NCBI GenBank assembly: GCA_019638795.1
Contig: JAHBTB010000005.1
Coordinates: 174,537-238,536 of the forward strand
Direction: 5' to 3'
Source: Fimbriimonadaceae bacterium
GTDB lineage: Bacteria > Armatimonadota > Fimbriimonadia > Fimbriimonadales > Fimbriimonadaceae
DNA length: 64,000 nucleotides
The position numbers and the translations under genes were made by a program. Of the stretch, positions 1 through 6,635 are shown in pieces. The notes beneath the pieces are model-generated. The model was not told the DNA's origin. It made no database searches and saw nothing but the letters and a program-made list of their open reading frames with translations. Position 1 is the first letter of the stretch, and every line of letters starts with the position of its first letter.

Positions 1-484
1 CGTTCCAACTCACCTGCACGACGGGGAAGTCGTCCTTGCCTTGGATGTCACTCTTCGGCCCCAGAGGATGTCGCCAGTCGGCCCCTGGCACATAGCTCCA
101 GCCTTTGCCCGCGCTAAAGACGGCCGCACCAGGCACGAGTTTCTCTGCCGGTACCCCGGGATACGCCTTGGGGTCGGGCCTGCGTTCCGCCTCGGTGACG
201 TATCCGGTCGCCGTGACGAACGCGGCGAACTGCCGGTTGGTGACCTCGTGCTGGTCCATGTAGAACGGTGACACGGTGACCTGGTGGGGCGGCCGCTCGT
301 CGTCCATCCCCGAGTCGGAGCCCATGGTGAAGGTGCCTCCTGCGACGAAGACCATGCCCTCTGGAGGAGCGGGGGTCACCGGGGCGGGAACTTGGGCCCC
401 GGCCCGAACGCGGCGCGGGCCCGCACACCCGGCGACCAGGACGGCCGTCAGCGACAGGGCCAGCATGGCCGGGCATGCGCGCAT
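1..484 (-). CDS. Formylglycine-generating-enzyme-like (SUMF1/FGE-sulfatase) lipoprotein, 5' part only
   Basis: About 161 N-terminal residues are visible; the gene runs off the left edge. Translation from the ATG at 484 gives a short hydrophobic leader ending in the lipobox LVAG-C (Cys20), then a proline-rich linker, then the opening of the FGE-sulfatase fold: PEGMVFVAGGTFTMGSD, DERPPHQVTVSPFYMDQHEV, TNRQFAAFVTATGY and later GKDDFPVVQVSWN. These are the standard N-terminal blocks of the SUMF1 family. Members either oxidise a sulfatase cysteine to formylglycine or serve as non-catalytic sugar- or peptide-binding domains. The active-site cysteines lie in the missing C-terminus, so enzymatic activity cannot be judged. 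An in-frame ATG at 466 would also leave a plausible signal peptide. Confidence 0.85.
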   Translation of the reverse strand, partial: MRACPAMLALSLTAVLVAGCAGPRRVRAGAQVPAPVTPAPPEGMVFVAGGTFTMGSDSGMDDERPPHQVTVSPFYMDQHEVTNRQFAAFVTATGYVTEAERRPDPKAYPGVPAEKLVPGAAVFSAGKGWSYVPGADWRHPLGPKSDIQGKDDFPVVQVSWN

Positions 485-560
485 CGGAGGTTCAGTTTAC
501 AACCGTCGGGCACCGCCGTTGAACCTACCTGGCCCATGGATCCGTGCCAGGATGGGGCGG

Positions 561-1703
561 ATGAGCCAAGGCCAGCGCGCCCGACAGACCGCGACCAGGC
601 TCGTTTTCCTGGTGCTGGGCTGGTCGGTCGGGGCATGGGCTCCTATGGTGCCCCTCGTCAAGGCGAGCCACGGGCTCGACGAGGCGCGGTTGGGCACGTT
701 GCTCCTCTGCCTTGGACTCGGCTCCATTGTCGTCCTGCCGTTTTGTGGCCGCCTGTCCGTCTTGTTCGGCCTTCGCCGGGTGCTCACCGCGTCGGGCCTC
801 GCCTGCGCGGCGTGCCTGTTGCTGGCGGTGGTCGTCCCCGGCCAGTGGGCCCTGGCTGCCGCCCTGGCCCTGCTCGGGGCGTCCATCGGGGTCACCGACG
901 TCGTCGTGAACATCCAGGCGGTCGCCGTCGAACGCGAGGCGGGGCGCCCCCTGATGTCGGGCTTCCACGGCATGTTCAGTGTCGGCGGAGTGGCGGGCTC
1001 TGCCGTCGCGACGGCCTTGCTGAAGCTGGGATCTACGCCAGTGGCGACGACATGGGTGGCGGTGGCGGCGATGGTCGTGGGATTGGTCCTGGCCCGGCCC
1101 GGCCTCATGGTCTCGGGCGAGGACCGTGACGGGCCAGCCTTCGCCCTTCCGCGCGGGCGGGTGCTCGCGCTGGGGGCGATGTGCTTCGTCCTCTTCATGG
1201 CCGAAGGCTCGGTGACCGACTGGGCCGCGATCTTGTTACGCGACTGGAGGGGTTGGCCCGACGGTGCCGGTCTCGGCTACGTCGCCTTCGCGGCGATGAT
1301 GACGACGGGCCGGCTCACCGGCGACCGCTTGGTCGCCCGCGTAGGTCGGCTGCGGACGGTCGTCCTCGGGTCGGCGGTCACAGCTTTGGGGTTTGTCTTG
1401 GCCGCCGCGGTCCCCTCGCCCACCGCCGGCCTCGTCGGCTTCGCGTTGGTCGGGGCAGGCGCCTCAAACGTGGTGCCGGTCTTTTTCACCGCCGCGGGCA
1501 ACCAGCGCGACATGCCGGCCGCCCAAGCCCTGCCCGCCGTGACGACGGTGGGCTACCTCGGGTTCCTGGCCGGACCGGGCCTGATCGGTCACGCCTCCCA
1601 GGCCTTCACTCTGCCCGTGGCCCTGCTGATGCTGGCCACCGCCCTTCTCGTCGTCGCGGTCGCCGCGCCGGCGGCGATGGGCCGGACCCTCCAATCCGCC
1701 TGA
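561..1703 (+). CDS. MFS transporter, YbjJ-like
   Basis: About 380 residues with roughly 12 hydrophobic helices and no large soluble domain, the size of a major facilitator superfamily permease. The N-terminal segment WSVGAWAPMVPLVKASHGL followed by LGTLLLCLGLGSIVVLPFCG resembles the YbjJ/FsgR-like branch of MFS transporters, whose substrates are mostly unknown. The start was set at the ATG at 561 (protein MSQGQRARQT); an ATG three codons upstream (552) is equally possible because neither has a strong ribosome-binding site. The frame is open further upstream but would overlap the divergent lipoprotein gene. It converges with the FMN reductase gene with only two bases between the stop codons. 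Confidence 0.85.
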   Translation: MSQGQRARQTATRLVFLVLGWSVGAWAPMVPLVKASHGLDEARLGTLLLCLGLGSIVVLPFCGRLSVLFGLRRVLTASGLACAACLLLAVVVPGQWALAAALALLGASIGVTDVVVNIQAVAVEREAGRPLMSGFHGMFSVGGVAGSAVATALLKLGSTPVATTWVAVAAMVVGLVLARPGLMVSGEDRDGPAFALPRGRVLALGAMCFVLFMAEGSVTDWAAILLRDWRGWPDGAGLGYVAFAAMMTTGRLTGDRLVARVGRLRTVVLGSAVTALGFVLAAAVPSPTAGLVGFALVGAGASNVVPVFFTAAGNQRDMPAAQALPAVTTVGYLGFLAGPGLIGHASQAFTLPVALLMLATALLVVAVAAPAAMGRTLQSA

Positions 1704-1705
1704 CG

Positions 1706-2254
1706 TCAGGCGAAGCGGGCGACCCAGTCGGCAAACGACTGCATCACGGCAACGAGATACTTCTTCGTTTCCTCGTTGGTCAGGTTCCCTTGTTCGTCAA
1801 AGAGCGTGTTGGTCTTGCCAATGTAGACCTCCGGCTGGCCCATTGTCGGCATGTTCAAGAACACGAGCGACTGGCGCAGGTGGTGGTTCGCGCCAAACCC
1901 GCTGATCTGCCCCGGGGACTGGGCGGCGACCATGGCCGGCTTGCCCTGCAACGCCCCTTGGCCGTAGGGCCGCGAGCCGACGTCGACCGCGTTCTTGAGG
2001 ACGCCAGGGACCGACCGGTTGTATTCCGGAGTGACAAAAAGGACGGCGTCCGCCGCCTTGATCTTGTCGCGGAACGTGGTCCATTCAGCAGGCGGTTCGG
2101 CTTCAAGGTCTTGGTTGAAGAACGGCAGGTCGCCAATGGGGACGTTTTCAAACTCTAAAGAGTCCGGGGCCGCTTCGGTCAAGGCCTTGGCGACCAGACT
2201 GCTGTAGCTGCCCTTGCGCAGGCTCCCGACGATGACGGCGACTTTGTAGCTCAT
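1706..2254 (-). CDS. NADPH-dependent FMN reductase (ChrR/azoreductase family)
   Basis: 182 residues, the usual length for this flavodoxin-fold family. The FMN phosphate-binding loop GSLRKGSYS is at residues 10-18 and the isoalloxazine-contacting motif PEYNRSVPGVLKNAVDVGSRP starts near residue 77, both hallmarks of NADPH-dependent FMN/quinone/chromate reductases. It probably reduces quinones or other electrophiles by two electrons in the cytoplasm. The ATG at 2254 is preceded by AGGAAAATCATC, a reasonable ribosome-binding site. A 13-bp perfect palindrome lies about 45 bp upstream and may be an operator for a redox-sensing regulator. Substrate is not predictable from sequence. Confidence 0.88.
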   Translation of the reverse strand: MSYKVAVIVGSLRKGSYSSLVAKALTEAAPDSLEFENVPIGDLPFFNQDLEAEPPAEWTTFRDKIKAADAVLFVTPEYNRSVPGVLKNAVDVGSRPYGQGALQGKPAMVAAQSPGQISGFGANHHLRQSLVFLNMPTMGQPEVYIGKTNTLFDEQGNLTNEETKKYLVAVMQSFADWVARFA

Positions 2255-2298
2255 GATGATTTTCCTGTTCCGAAGTCAGTTTTGTTGTACGCGCAATT

Positions 2299-2311
2299 GA
2301 CAAGTCTTGTC
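2299..2311. promoter_or_regulatory. 13-bp palindrome, possible operator of the FMN reductase
   Basis: The sequence GACAAGTCTTGTC reads the same on both strands around its central base. It sits 44 bases upstream of the reductase start codon in a 100-bp intergenic region, the usual position for an operator overlapping a promoter. The binding protein is unknown; HxlR or MarR-type regulators often control such reductases. Confidence 0.35.
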
Positions 2312-2358
2312 GCCAAGCCTAGCGGCATCGGCCCGATGGGCTCACGATACCTGCCCCG

Positions 2359-2712
2359 TCACGCGACGGGGCCGGTGCGCTTAAGCTCGACAGAGACGAC
2401 ATGCATGTCGGTCGAACCGACGTTTTCTAGGGTGTGCGGGCCCAGTGCCAGCGTCCAAACGGCGCTCACCGGCGAGGGTTGCTCCATGCCGCGGGTGTCG
2501 AGGAGCACCTTGCCCTCCTCGTCCCGACGGACCACGTCGCTGGTCGACAGGAAGGTCGTGGCCGCCGGCCACTGGTGGGTGTGCAGGGCGGTGCGCTCAC
2601 CCGGCTTGATCACCGTCTCCAGCACTCGGACGTGCTCGTTCTCGAAGACCAGGCGGTGATGCTCGGGCGAAGCGACGACCGCGTCCAGTTCGGGCCGGTT
2701 AGAGTCAGGCAC
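2359..2712 (-). CDS. Small cupin-domain protein
   Basis: About 117 residues forming one cupin barrel. Visible features are the first cupin block with TALHTHQWPAATTFLSTSDV (two histidines for metal binding) and a C-terminal strand region VGSTDMHVVSVELKRT containing a third histidine. The core sequence begins VFENEHVRVLETVIKPGERT. The start is placed at a GTG at 2712, 13 bases after the stop of the methionine gamma-lyase gene on the same strand; an ATG at 2799 would give a poorly supported extension overlapping that gene. It is probably co-transcribed with the lyase. No specific substrate can be named. Confidence 0.7.
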   Translation of the reverse strand: MPDSNRPELDAVVASPEHHRLVFENEHVRVLETVIKPGERTALHTHQWPAATTFLSTSDVVRRDEEGKVLLDTRGMEQPSPVSAVWTLALGPHTLENVGSTDMHVVSVELKRTGPVA

Positions 2713-2725
2713 CGCCGGATTATGG

Positions 2726-3937
2726 TCATCCGGCGAGGTGGAAAGTCCGAGGGACGGCGTCGAGGGCCTGGCGGACATCGTCGAGGATGTCGTCCACATC
2801 CTCCAGCCCGACCGACATCCTCACCAATCCGTCGCCGATCCCGTGCCGCGCCCGTTCTTCCGGGGTGTAGGTGCTGTGGGTCATCGAGGCGGGGTGCTGG
2901 GCAAGGCTTTCGCAGTCACCAAGGCTGACGGCACGGACCACCAACTCAAGCCGGTCGAGAAACGCCTGGGCGGACTCCAAGCCTCCGACGACGTCGAAGG
3001 CCACCATCCCGCCGGGGCCCCGGGCCTGCCGCCGGTTGGTCTCATGCCCCGCGTCGCCCTTCAGGCCCGGATAGTAGACCTTGGCGACGGCAGGGTGGGC
3101 GGCGAGGAACTCGGCGACTGCCATGGCGTTGGCGCAATGGCGGTCCATCCGGAGGGCCAACGTCTTGACCCCGCGTAACACCAGGTGGGCGTCGAACGCC
3201 GACATGCACGCTCCGGTGTAATCCTTGACCCCCTTCATCCTGACGGAATGCATGCTTTCGGCACTCCCGACCACGGCACCGGCGAGAAGGTCGCCATGGC
3301 CACCCAGGTACTTGGTGGCCGAGTGGACGACAAAGTCGGCGCCAAGTTCGACCGGCCGCTGGAGGTACGGGGTCATGTAAGTGTTGTCGACCGCCACCCA
3401 GAGCCCGGCGGCATGGGCCTCGGCAGCGACCGCCTCGATGTCGACCACCCGCATATTGGGGTTGGCCGGGGTCTCGAAGTAGACACCCTTGGCCTGAGGC
3501 GTGGCGTGCCGTGCCACCTCACCCGGCTTCGTCAAGTCGATGTGCCGGATCTCGACACCGAACTCAGCCAAGCCGTGGTGGAAGTACGAAAAGGTGCAGC
3601 CGTACAGAGTCTGGTCGGCAAGGAGGACGTCGCCGGGCCGGAGCATGGTCCACAGGAGCGAGGCGACCGCGCCCATGCCGCTGCCCGTCACGACCGCGGC
3701 CTCGGCGCCCTCAAGGCTCGCAAGCCGTCTCTCCAGCAAATCCAGAGTCGGGTTGCCCAGACGGCTGTAGACATGGCCGGGCGCTTCACCGGCGAACCGT
3801 GCCCCGCCGTCCTGGGCGGTGGGAAAGGTGTAGGTGGAGCTGACGTGGACCGGCGGGGTCAATCCCCCTGCCCCCGCATAGGGATCGTGGCCATGGTGGA
3901 TCGCCCGGGTCGCAAAGCCGGCGTGTTGTCGCTCCAT
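2726..3937 (-). CDS. mdeA: Methionine gamma-lyase (PLP-dependent)
   Basis: 403 residues of the Cys/Met-metabolism PLP enzyme family (fold type I). The enzyme would cleave L-methionine to methanethiol, 2-oxobutyrate and ammonia in the cytoplasm. The PLP lysine is in [12 protein letters not shown] (Lys209). The segment [18 protein letters not shown] carries the Tyr112/Cys114 pair typical of true methionine gamma-lyases and not of cystathionine synthases or lyases; the N-terminal [20 protein letters not shown] and [17 protein letters not shown] blocks also fit. It is divergent from an Lrp/AsnC regulator at 4060, a common arrangement for amino-acid catabolic genes. O-acetylhomoserine sulfhydrylase is a less likely alternative. 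Confidence 0.88.
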   Translation of the reverse strand: MERQHAGFATRAIHHGHDPYAGAGGLTPPVHVSSTYTFPTAQDGGARFAGEAPGHVYSRLGNPTLDLLERRLASLEGAEAAVVTGSGMGAVASLLWTMLRPGDVLLADQTLYGCTFSYFHHGLAEFGVEIRHIDLTKPGEVARHATPQAKGVYFETPANPNMRVVDIEAVAAEAHAAGLWVAVDNTYMTPYLQRPVELGADFVVHSATKYLGGHGDLLAGAVVGSAESMHSVRMKGVKDYTGACMSAFDAHLVLRGVKTLALRMDRHCANAMAVAEFLAAHPAVAKVYYPGLKGDAGHETNRRQARGPGGMVAFDVVGGLESAQAFLDRLELVVRAVSLGDCESLAQHPASMTHSTYTPEERARHGIGDGLVRMSVGLEDVDDILDDVRQALDAVPRTFHLAG

Positions 3938-4041
3938 GCCTTCATTTTCGGTGCATAGCGCCGGATCCCGTTCTCAATCTTCGCGCCAAGAGACCGAGAA
4001 TTGGCACAATACATTCTTGATTCACGGATTCTGAGCAAACA

Positions 4042-4054
4042 ATAGTCACACTAT
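4042..4054. promoter_or_regulatory. Inverted repeat just upstream of the Lrp/AsnC gene
   Basis: ATAGT-CAC-ACTAT forms a perfect 5-bp inverted repeat separated by three bases, ending five bases before the ATG at 4060. The surrounding 120 bp between the two divergent genes is more AT-rich than the coding sequence. Lrp-family proteins commonly bind such sites to autoregulate and to control the divergent gene; the role here is inferred from position only. Confidence 0.35.
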
Positions 4055-4059
4055 CAACC

Positions 4060-4512
4060 ATGGACGCGACAGATGTCGAGATTCTCCGCATCCTCCAGCA
4101 GGACGGTCGGATCAGCGTGGCCGACTTGGCGGGTCGGGTCGGCCTGACCGTCGCCCCCACCTACCGGCGGCTAAGGCGATTGGAAAACACCGAGGTGGTC
4201 GACGGCTACACCGCCCTTCTCGACCCGGTCAAACTCGGCTTCACGATCCGGGCGATCGTCAGTGTGCGGTTTGCCAGCCACGACCTGGCGACGACCGACC
4301 GGTTCACCGCCTTTGTCCAACGCGAGTCCCGGATCCAGCAGTGCGACAACGTGACGGGCGAGGTCGACTACTATTTGGTCGTCCTCGCCCATGACCTGGC
4401 CGACTACGAAGCGTTCACCCACCGCCTGCGGGCGGTGCAAGGGGTGACGAGCATCCACACCCACATTAGCCTGCGCAGCCTCAAGAGCGGCATCGCCGTC
4501 CCCTTGGAGTAG
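4060..4512 (+). CDS. Lrp/AsnC-family transcriptional regulator
   Basis: 150 residues, the standard family length. The N-terminus is a winged helix-turn-helix (DVEILRILQQDGRISVADLA, then TYRRLRRLENTEVVDGYTAL), followed by a RAM ligand-binding domain in the second half (RIQQCDNVTGEVDYYLVVL, then YEAFTHRLRAVQGVTSIHTH). Such proteins sense amino acids and regulate adjacent metabolic genes as octamers. Divergent transcription from methionine gamma-lyase with a 122-bp spacer suggests that it responds to methionine or a related amino acid and controls the lyase. No Shine-Dalgarno sequence is evident before the ATG. Confidence 0.92.
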   Translation: MDATDVEILRILQQDGRISVADLAGRVGLTVAPTYRRLRRLENTEVVDGYTALLDPVKLGFTIRAIVSVRFASHDLATTDRFTAFVQRESRIQQCDNVTGEVDYYLVVLAHDLADYEAFTHRLRAVQGVTSIHTHISLRSLKSGIAVPLE

Positions 4513-4519
4513 CCCGGGG

Positions 4520-5227
4520 CTACATCTTGAACATCAGGCGGGAAAGGATGCCCAGGCCGATTCCGACGATCAAAGAGACGACACCGAGCACGACCGCCAA
4601 TTGTCCGTTCGGGTGACCGGCCTGTTTGGCCTTGTTCCCGTAATAGATCCCAAGGCTGCTGAGAATGATCGGGCAGCAGATGACGCCGACGATGCTGAAG
4701 ACCAACGACTTGGTGTAGTCACCTTTGCCACCGTCACCGACCATCACGTTGTCCTGCCGGGGATACGGGGTGGTGGGCGCCTGGTAACTCGGCTGTTGGA
4801 TCGGGCTCGGGGTGTAGCCAAGGTTAAGGCCCTGCACCTGTGACGCGGCGAAGGATTGACCCGCTTCGTCCTCCAACATCGAATTGGCGTTGATCCGCCC
4901 TTCGGACAGCCACTGGTTCAGGGTGGAGACGTCGGCTGGGCCGTAACGGTTTCCGTCCGGCATAGTGACGTAGTAGCGCGGGGCAAAGGGTGCCGCCTGC
5001 GGCTGGGGGGCAGACGCCGGTGCGGCTGGCTCAGGCTCGGAAACCGCCGCGCTGGCGGCCGGAAAATTCAGGCCTGGCACCGCCGACGCCTTGATCTGGC
5101 TGCCGCCTTCCACCGACTCTAGGAGCGTGTCACCGTTGATGCGGCCTTCGGCGATCCATTCGTTCAACTTGTCGACCGTCGCCGGCCCGAACTTTTGGCC
5201 GTCGGGCCAAATCACAAAATACTGCAT
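4520..5227 (-). CDS. GYF_2-domain membrane protein with two GYF_2 repeats
   Basis: About 235 residues. Two copies of a GYF_2-type module are visible: MQYFVIWPDGQKFGPATV...LNEWIAEGRINGDTLLE at the N-terminus and YYVTMPDGNRYGPADV...LNQWLSEGRINANSMLE near residue 85. A proline/glutamine-rich linker follows, then a C-terminal pair of hydrophobic helices (SLVFSIVGVICCPIILSSLG and LAVVLGVVSLIVGIGLGIL) resembling DUF4190. The topology suggests cytoplasmic GYF modules tethered to the membrane. The start at 5227 was chosen because GAGAGG lies about ten bases upstream and the GYF module begins exactly there. It follows a paralogue at 5268-5801 after a 40-bp gap, so the pair looks like a tandem duplication. 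Function unknown. Confidence 0.8.
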   Translation of the reverse strand: MQYFVIWPDGQKFGPATVDKLNEWIAEGRINGDTLLESVEGGSQIKASAVPGLNFPAASAAVSEPEPAAPASAPQPQAAPFAPRYYVTMPDGNRYGPADVSTLNQWLSEGRINANSMLEDEAGQSFAASQVQGLNLGYTPSPIQQPSYQAPTTPYPRQDNVMVGDGGKGDYTKSLVFSIVGVICCPIILSSLGIYYGNKAKQAGHPNGQLAVVLGVVSLIVGIGLGILSRLMFKM

Positions 5228-5267
5228 GGTCGCAATCCTCTCGGTCGTCGCAACGATACCCACTCGA

Positions 5268-5801
5268 CTAGTGGCTTACGCCCACGAAGACTAAGAAAAC
5301 ACCAATGAGCACGATGAGGTTGGCGATCCCGGCGACAATCAAGGCCGCCGTGGCGCTTCTTGCCCCCTTTGACCGGGCCATCAGGGCGTAGTACATCGCG
5401 AACGGTGCCAAGACGGGGCAGCAAAACAGGCTGCTTGCGCTCAGGAGGAACGACGTGGTCGCGGTACGGTCGGCGCTGGGGTCGACGGTTGGAAAGGGGA
5501 ACTGGCCGGGCCCGGAGTTGTACAGCCCGGGCTGACCCTGGTTGAAGCCGCCGTATTGCTGCCCTTGGTAGGGATCGTGGCTATAAGGGTTGGCCGAATA
5601 AGGGTCGACCATCGGTTGGGGCTGTGCTTGCGGCGTGAACACGAGTCCAGGCAAGTCACGTGCCAGGACCATTTGGCCGGTCGTCGCGACCTGCAGAGTC
5701 GTCGTCGCCGTCACACGACCCTCCTGGACCCATTGGTTAAGGAGGGGGAGGGTGGCCGGACCGTACCGCTCACCACCTGGCAACACGACGTAGTACTGCA
5801 C
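5268..5801 (-). CDS. GYF_2-domain membrane protein with one GYF_2 repeat
   Basis: 177 residues, paralogous to the downstream gene. One GYF_2 module (MQYYVVLPGGERYGPATL, LNQWVQEGRVTATTTLQ) occupies residues 1-50. A linker rich in Pro, Gln, Tyr and Gly (YSANPYSHDPYQGQQYGGF) comes next, then two hydrophobic segments (ATTSFLLSASSLFCCPVLAP; AALIVAGIANLIVLIGVFLV). The start codon is GTG. GYF_2 modules are usually regarded as peptide-binding adaptors; partners are not evident here. The rhomboid-like gene at 5868 is divergent from it. Confidence 0.78.
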   Translation of the reverse strand: MQYYVVLPGGERYGPATLPLLNQWVQEGRVTATTTLQVATTGQMVLARDLPGLVFTPQAQPQPMVDPYSANPYSHDPYQGQQYGGFNQGQPGLYNSGPGQFPFPTVDPSADRTATTSFLLSASSLFCCPVLAPFAMYYALMARSKGARSATAALIVAGIANLIVLIGVFLVFVGVSH

Positions 5802-5867
5802 CTACTATCAGGTTACTGGAAACCGGCTCGGTTCGCTGCGCCACCGCCAGCCATAATGGGCAGGTAC

Positions 5868-6629
5868 ATGGGAGACCGGGCCTGGAAAGTCGCCCCCCAG
5901 CGAAGGGCGCCGACCGCCACTCTGGTGCTGGTCGTCGTCACCTGCGCCTTCTTCTTGGTGACATGGGTCCCTCAGACGGGACGCGCCTGGGCTGACTTCG
6001 CCGCCTTCACCGGTTTGTCGCCCAAGGTGTGGACGTTGGTCACGTACACCCTGGTTGAGTCGAGGTTCTTCGGCATCCTCTTCGGCATGATGTGGCTCTA
6101 CTGGGTCGGCTCGGTCGTCGAGTCGCGCCTGGGGCGGACGGGGTTCGTCGTCCTCTACCTCGCCTCGGCCGCGTCCATGGCCTTGTTCGGCGGTGTCGCC
6201 GCCACGGTGACAGGCAAGCCGATCGTCGTCGCCGGTGCCTATCCGCCGATCGACGCCCTCACCGTCGTGTGGGGCGCCCTGCACATGGACGAGGAGATCC
6301 GCCTCTACGGGGTCTTGCCGATCAAGGGCAAATGGATGGCGGCGGTCTCGGCCGGGTTCATCCTCTTCTACTACGGGCTGGGGAACCCACTGGTCGGGGT
6401 CGCGATGTGCCTTCCTTTGCTGTTCCTCTGGTTTTATGCCCGGGGCAGCCTCAAGTGGATGCCGTTCGGCGTCAACCCGTTCACTGCCAGACGGGCCAAG
6501 CAGGCCGAGAACCGTCAGTTCCATGCGTTCATGGACGACGTCCGGTCCCGCGAAAAGGAGCGGGAAGAGCGGGAGAGGCTGCGGAAACTCTTTGAGTCGA
6601 GCCTGGACGACCCTGACGACAAGCGCTGA
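5868..6629 (+). CDS. Rhomboid-like membrane protein lacking the catalytic serine motif
   Basis: About 253 residues with six hydrophobic helices and a highly charged C-terminal tail (RSREKEREERERLRKLFES). The order of helices and the loop GSVVESRLGRTGFVVLYLAS followed by a glycine-containing helix resemble bacterial rhomboid proteins. Where active rhomboids have GxSG, this protein reads VVAGAYPPIDALTVVWG, with no serine; the usual histidine in the sixth helix is also not obvious. It would then be a membrane-bound pseudoprotease or simply a distant relative. An in-frame ATG at 5856 is an alternative start; GGCAGG precedes the chosen one. It converges with mutS with six bases between stop codons. 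Confidence 0.65.
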   Translation: MGDRAWKVAPQRRAPTATLVLVVVTCAFFLVTWVPQTGRAWADFAAFTGLSPKVWTLVTYTLVESRFFGILFGMMWLYWVGSVVESRLGRTGFVVLYLASAASMALFGGVAATVTGKPIVVAGAYPPIDALTVVWGALHMDEEIRLYGVLPIKGKWMAAVSAGFILFYYGLGNPLVGVAMCLPLLFLWFYARGSLKWMPFGVNPFTARRAKQAENRQFHAFMDDVRSREKEREERERLRKLFESSLDDPDDKR

Positions 6630-6635
6630 CCCCGC

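Noticed and set aside
4510..4522. Palindrome TAGCCCGGGGCTA joining two convergent stop codons
   Set aside because: Too short for a hairpin with a realistic loop; it arises from facing TAG stops in GC-rich sequence.
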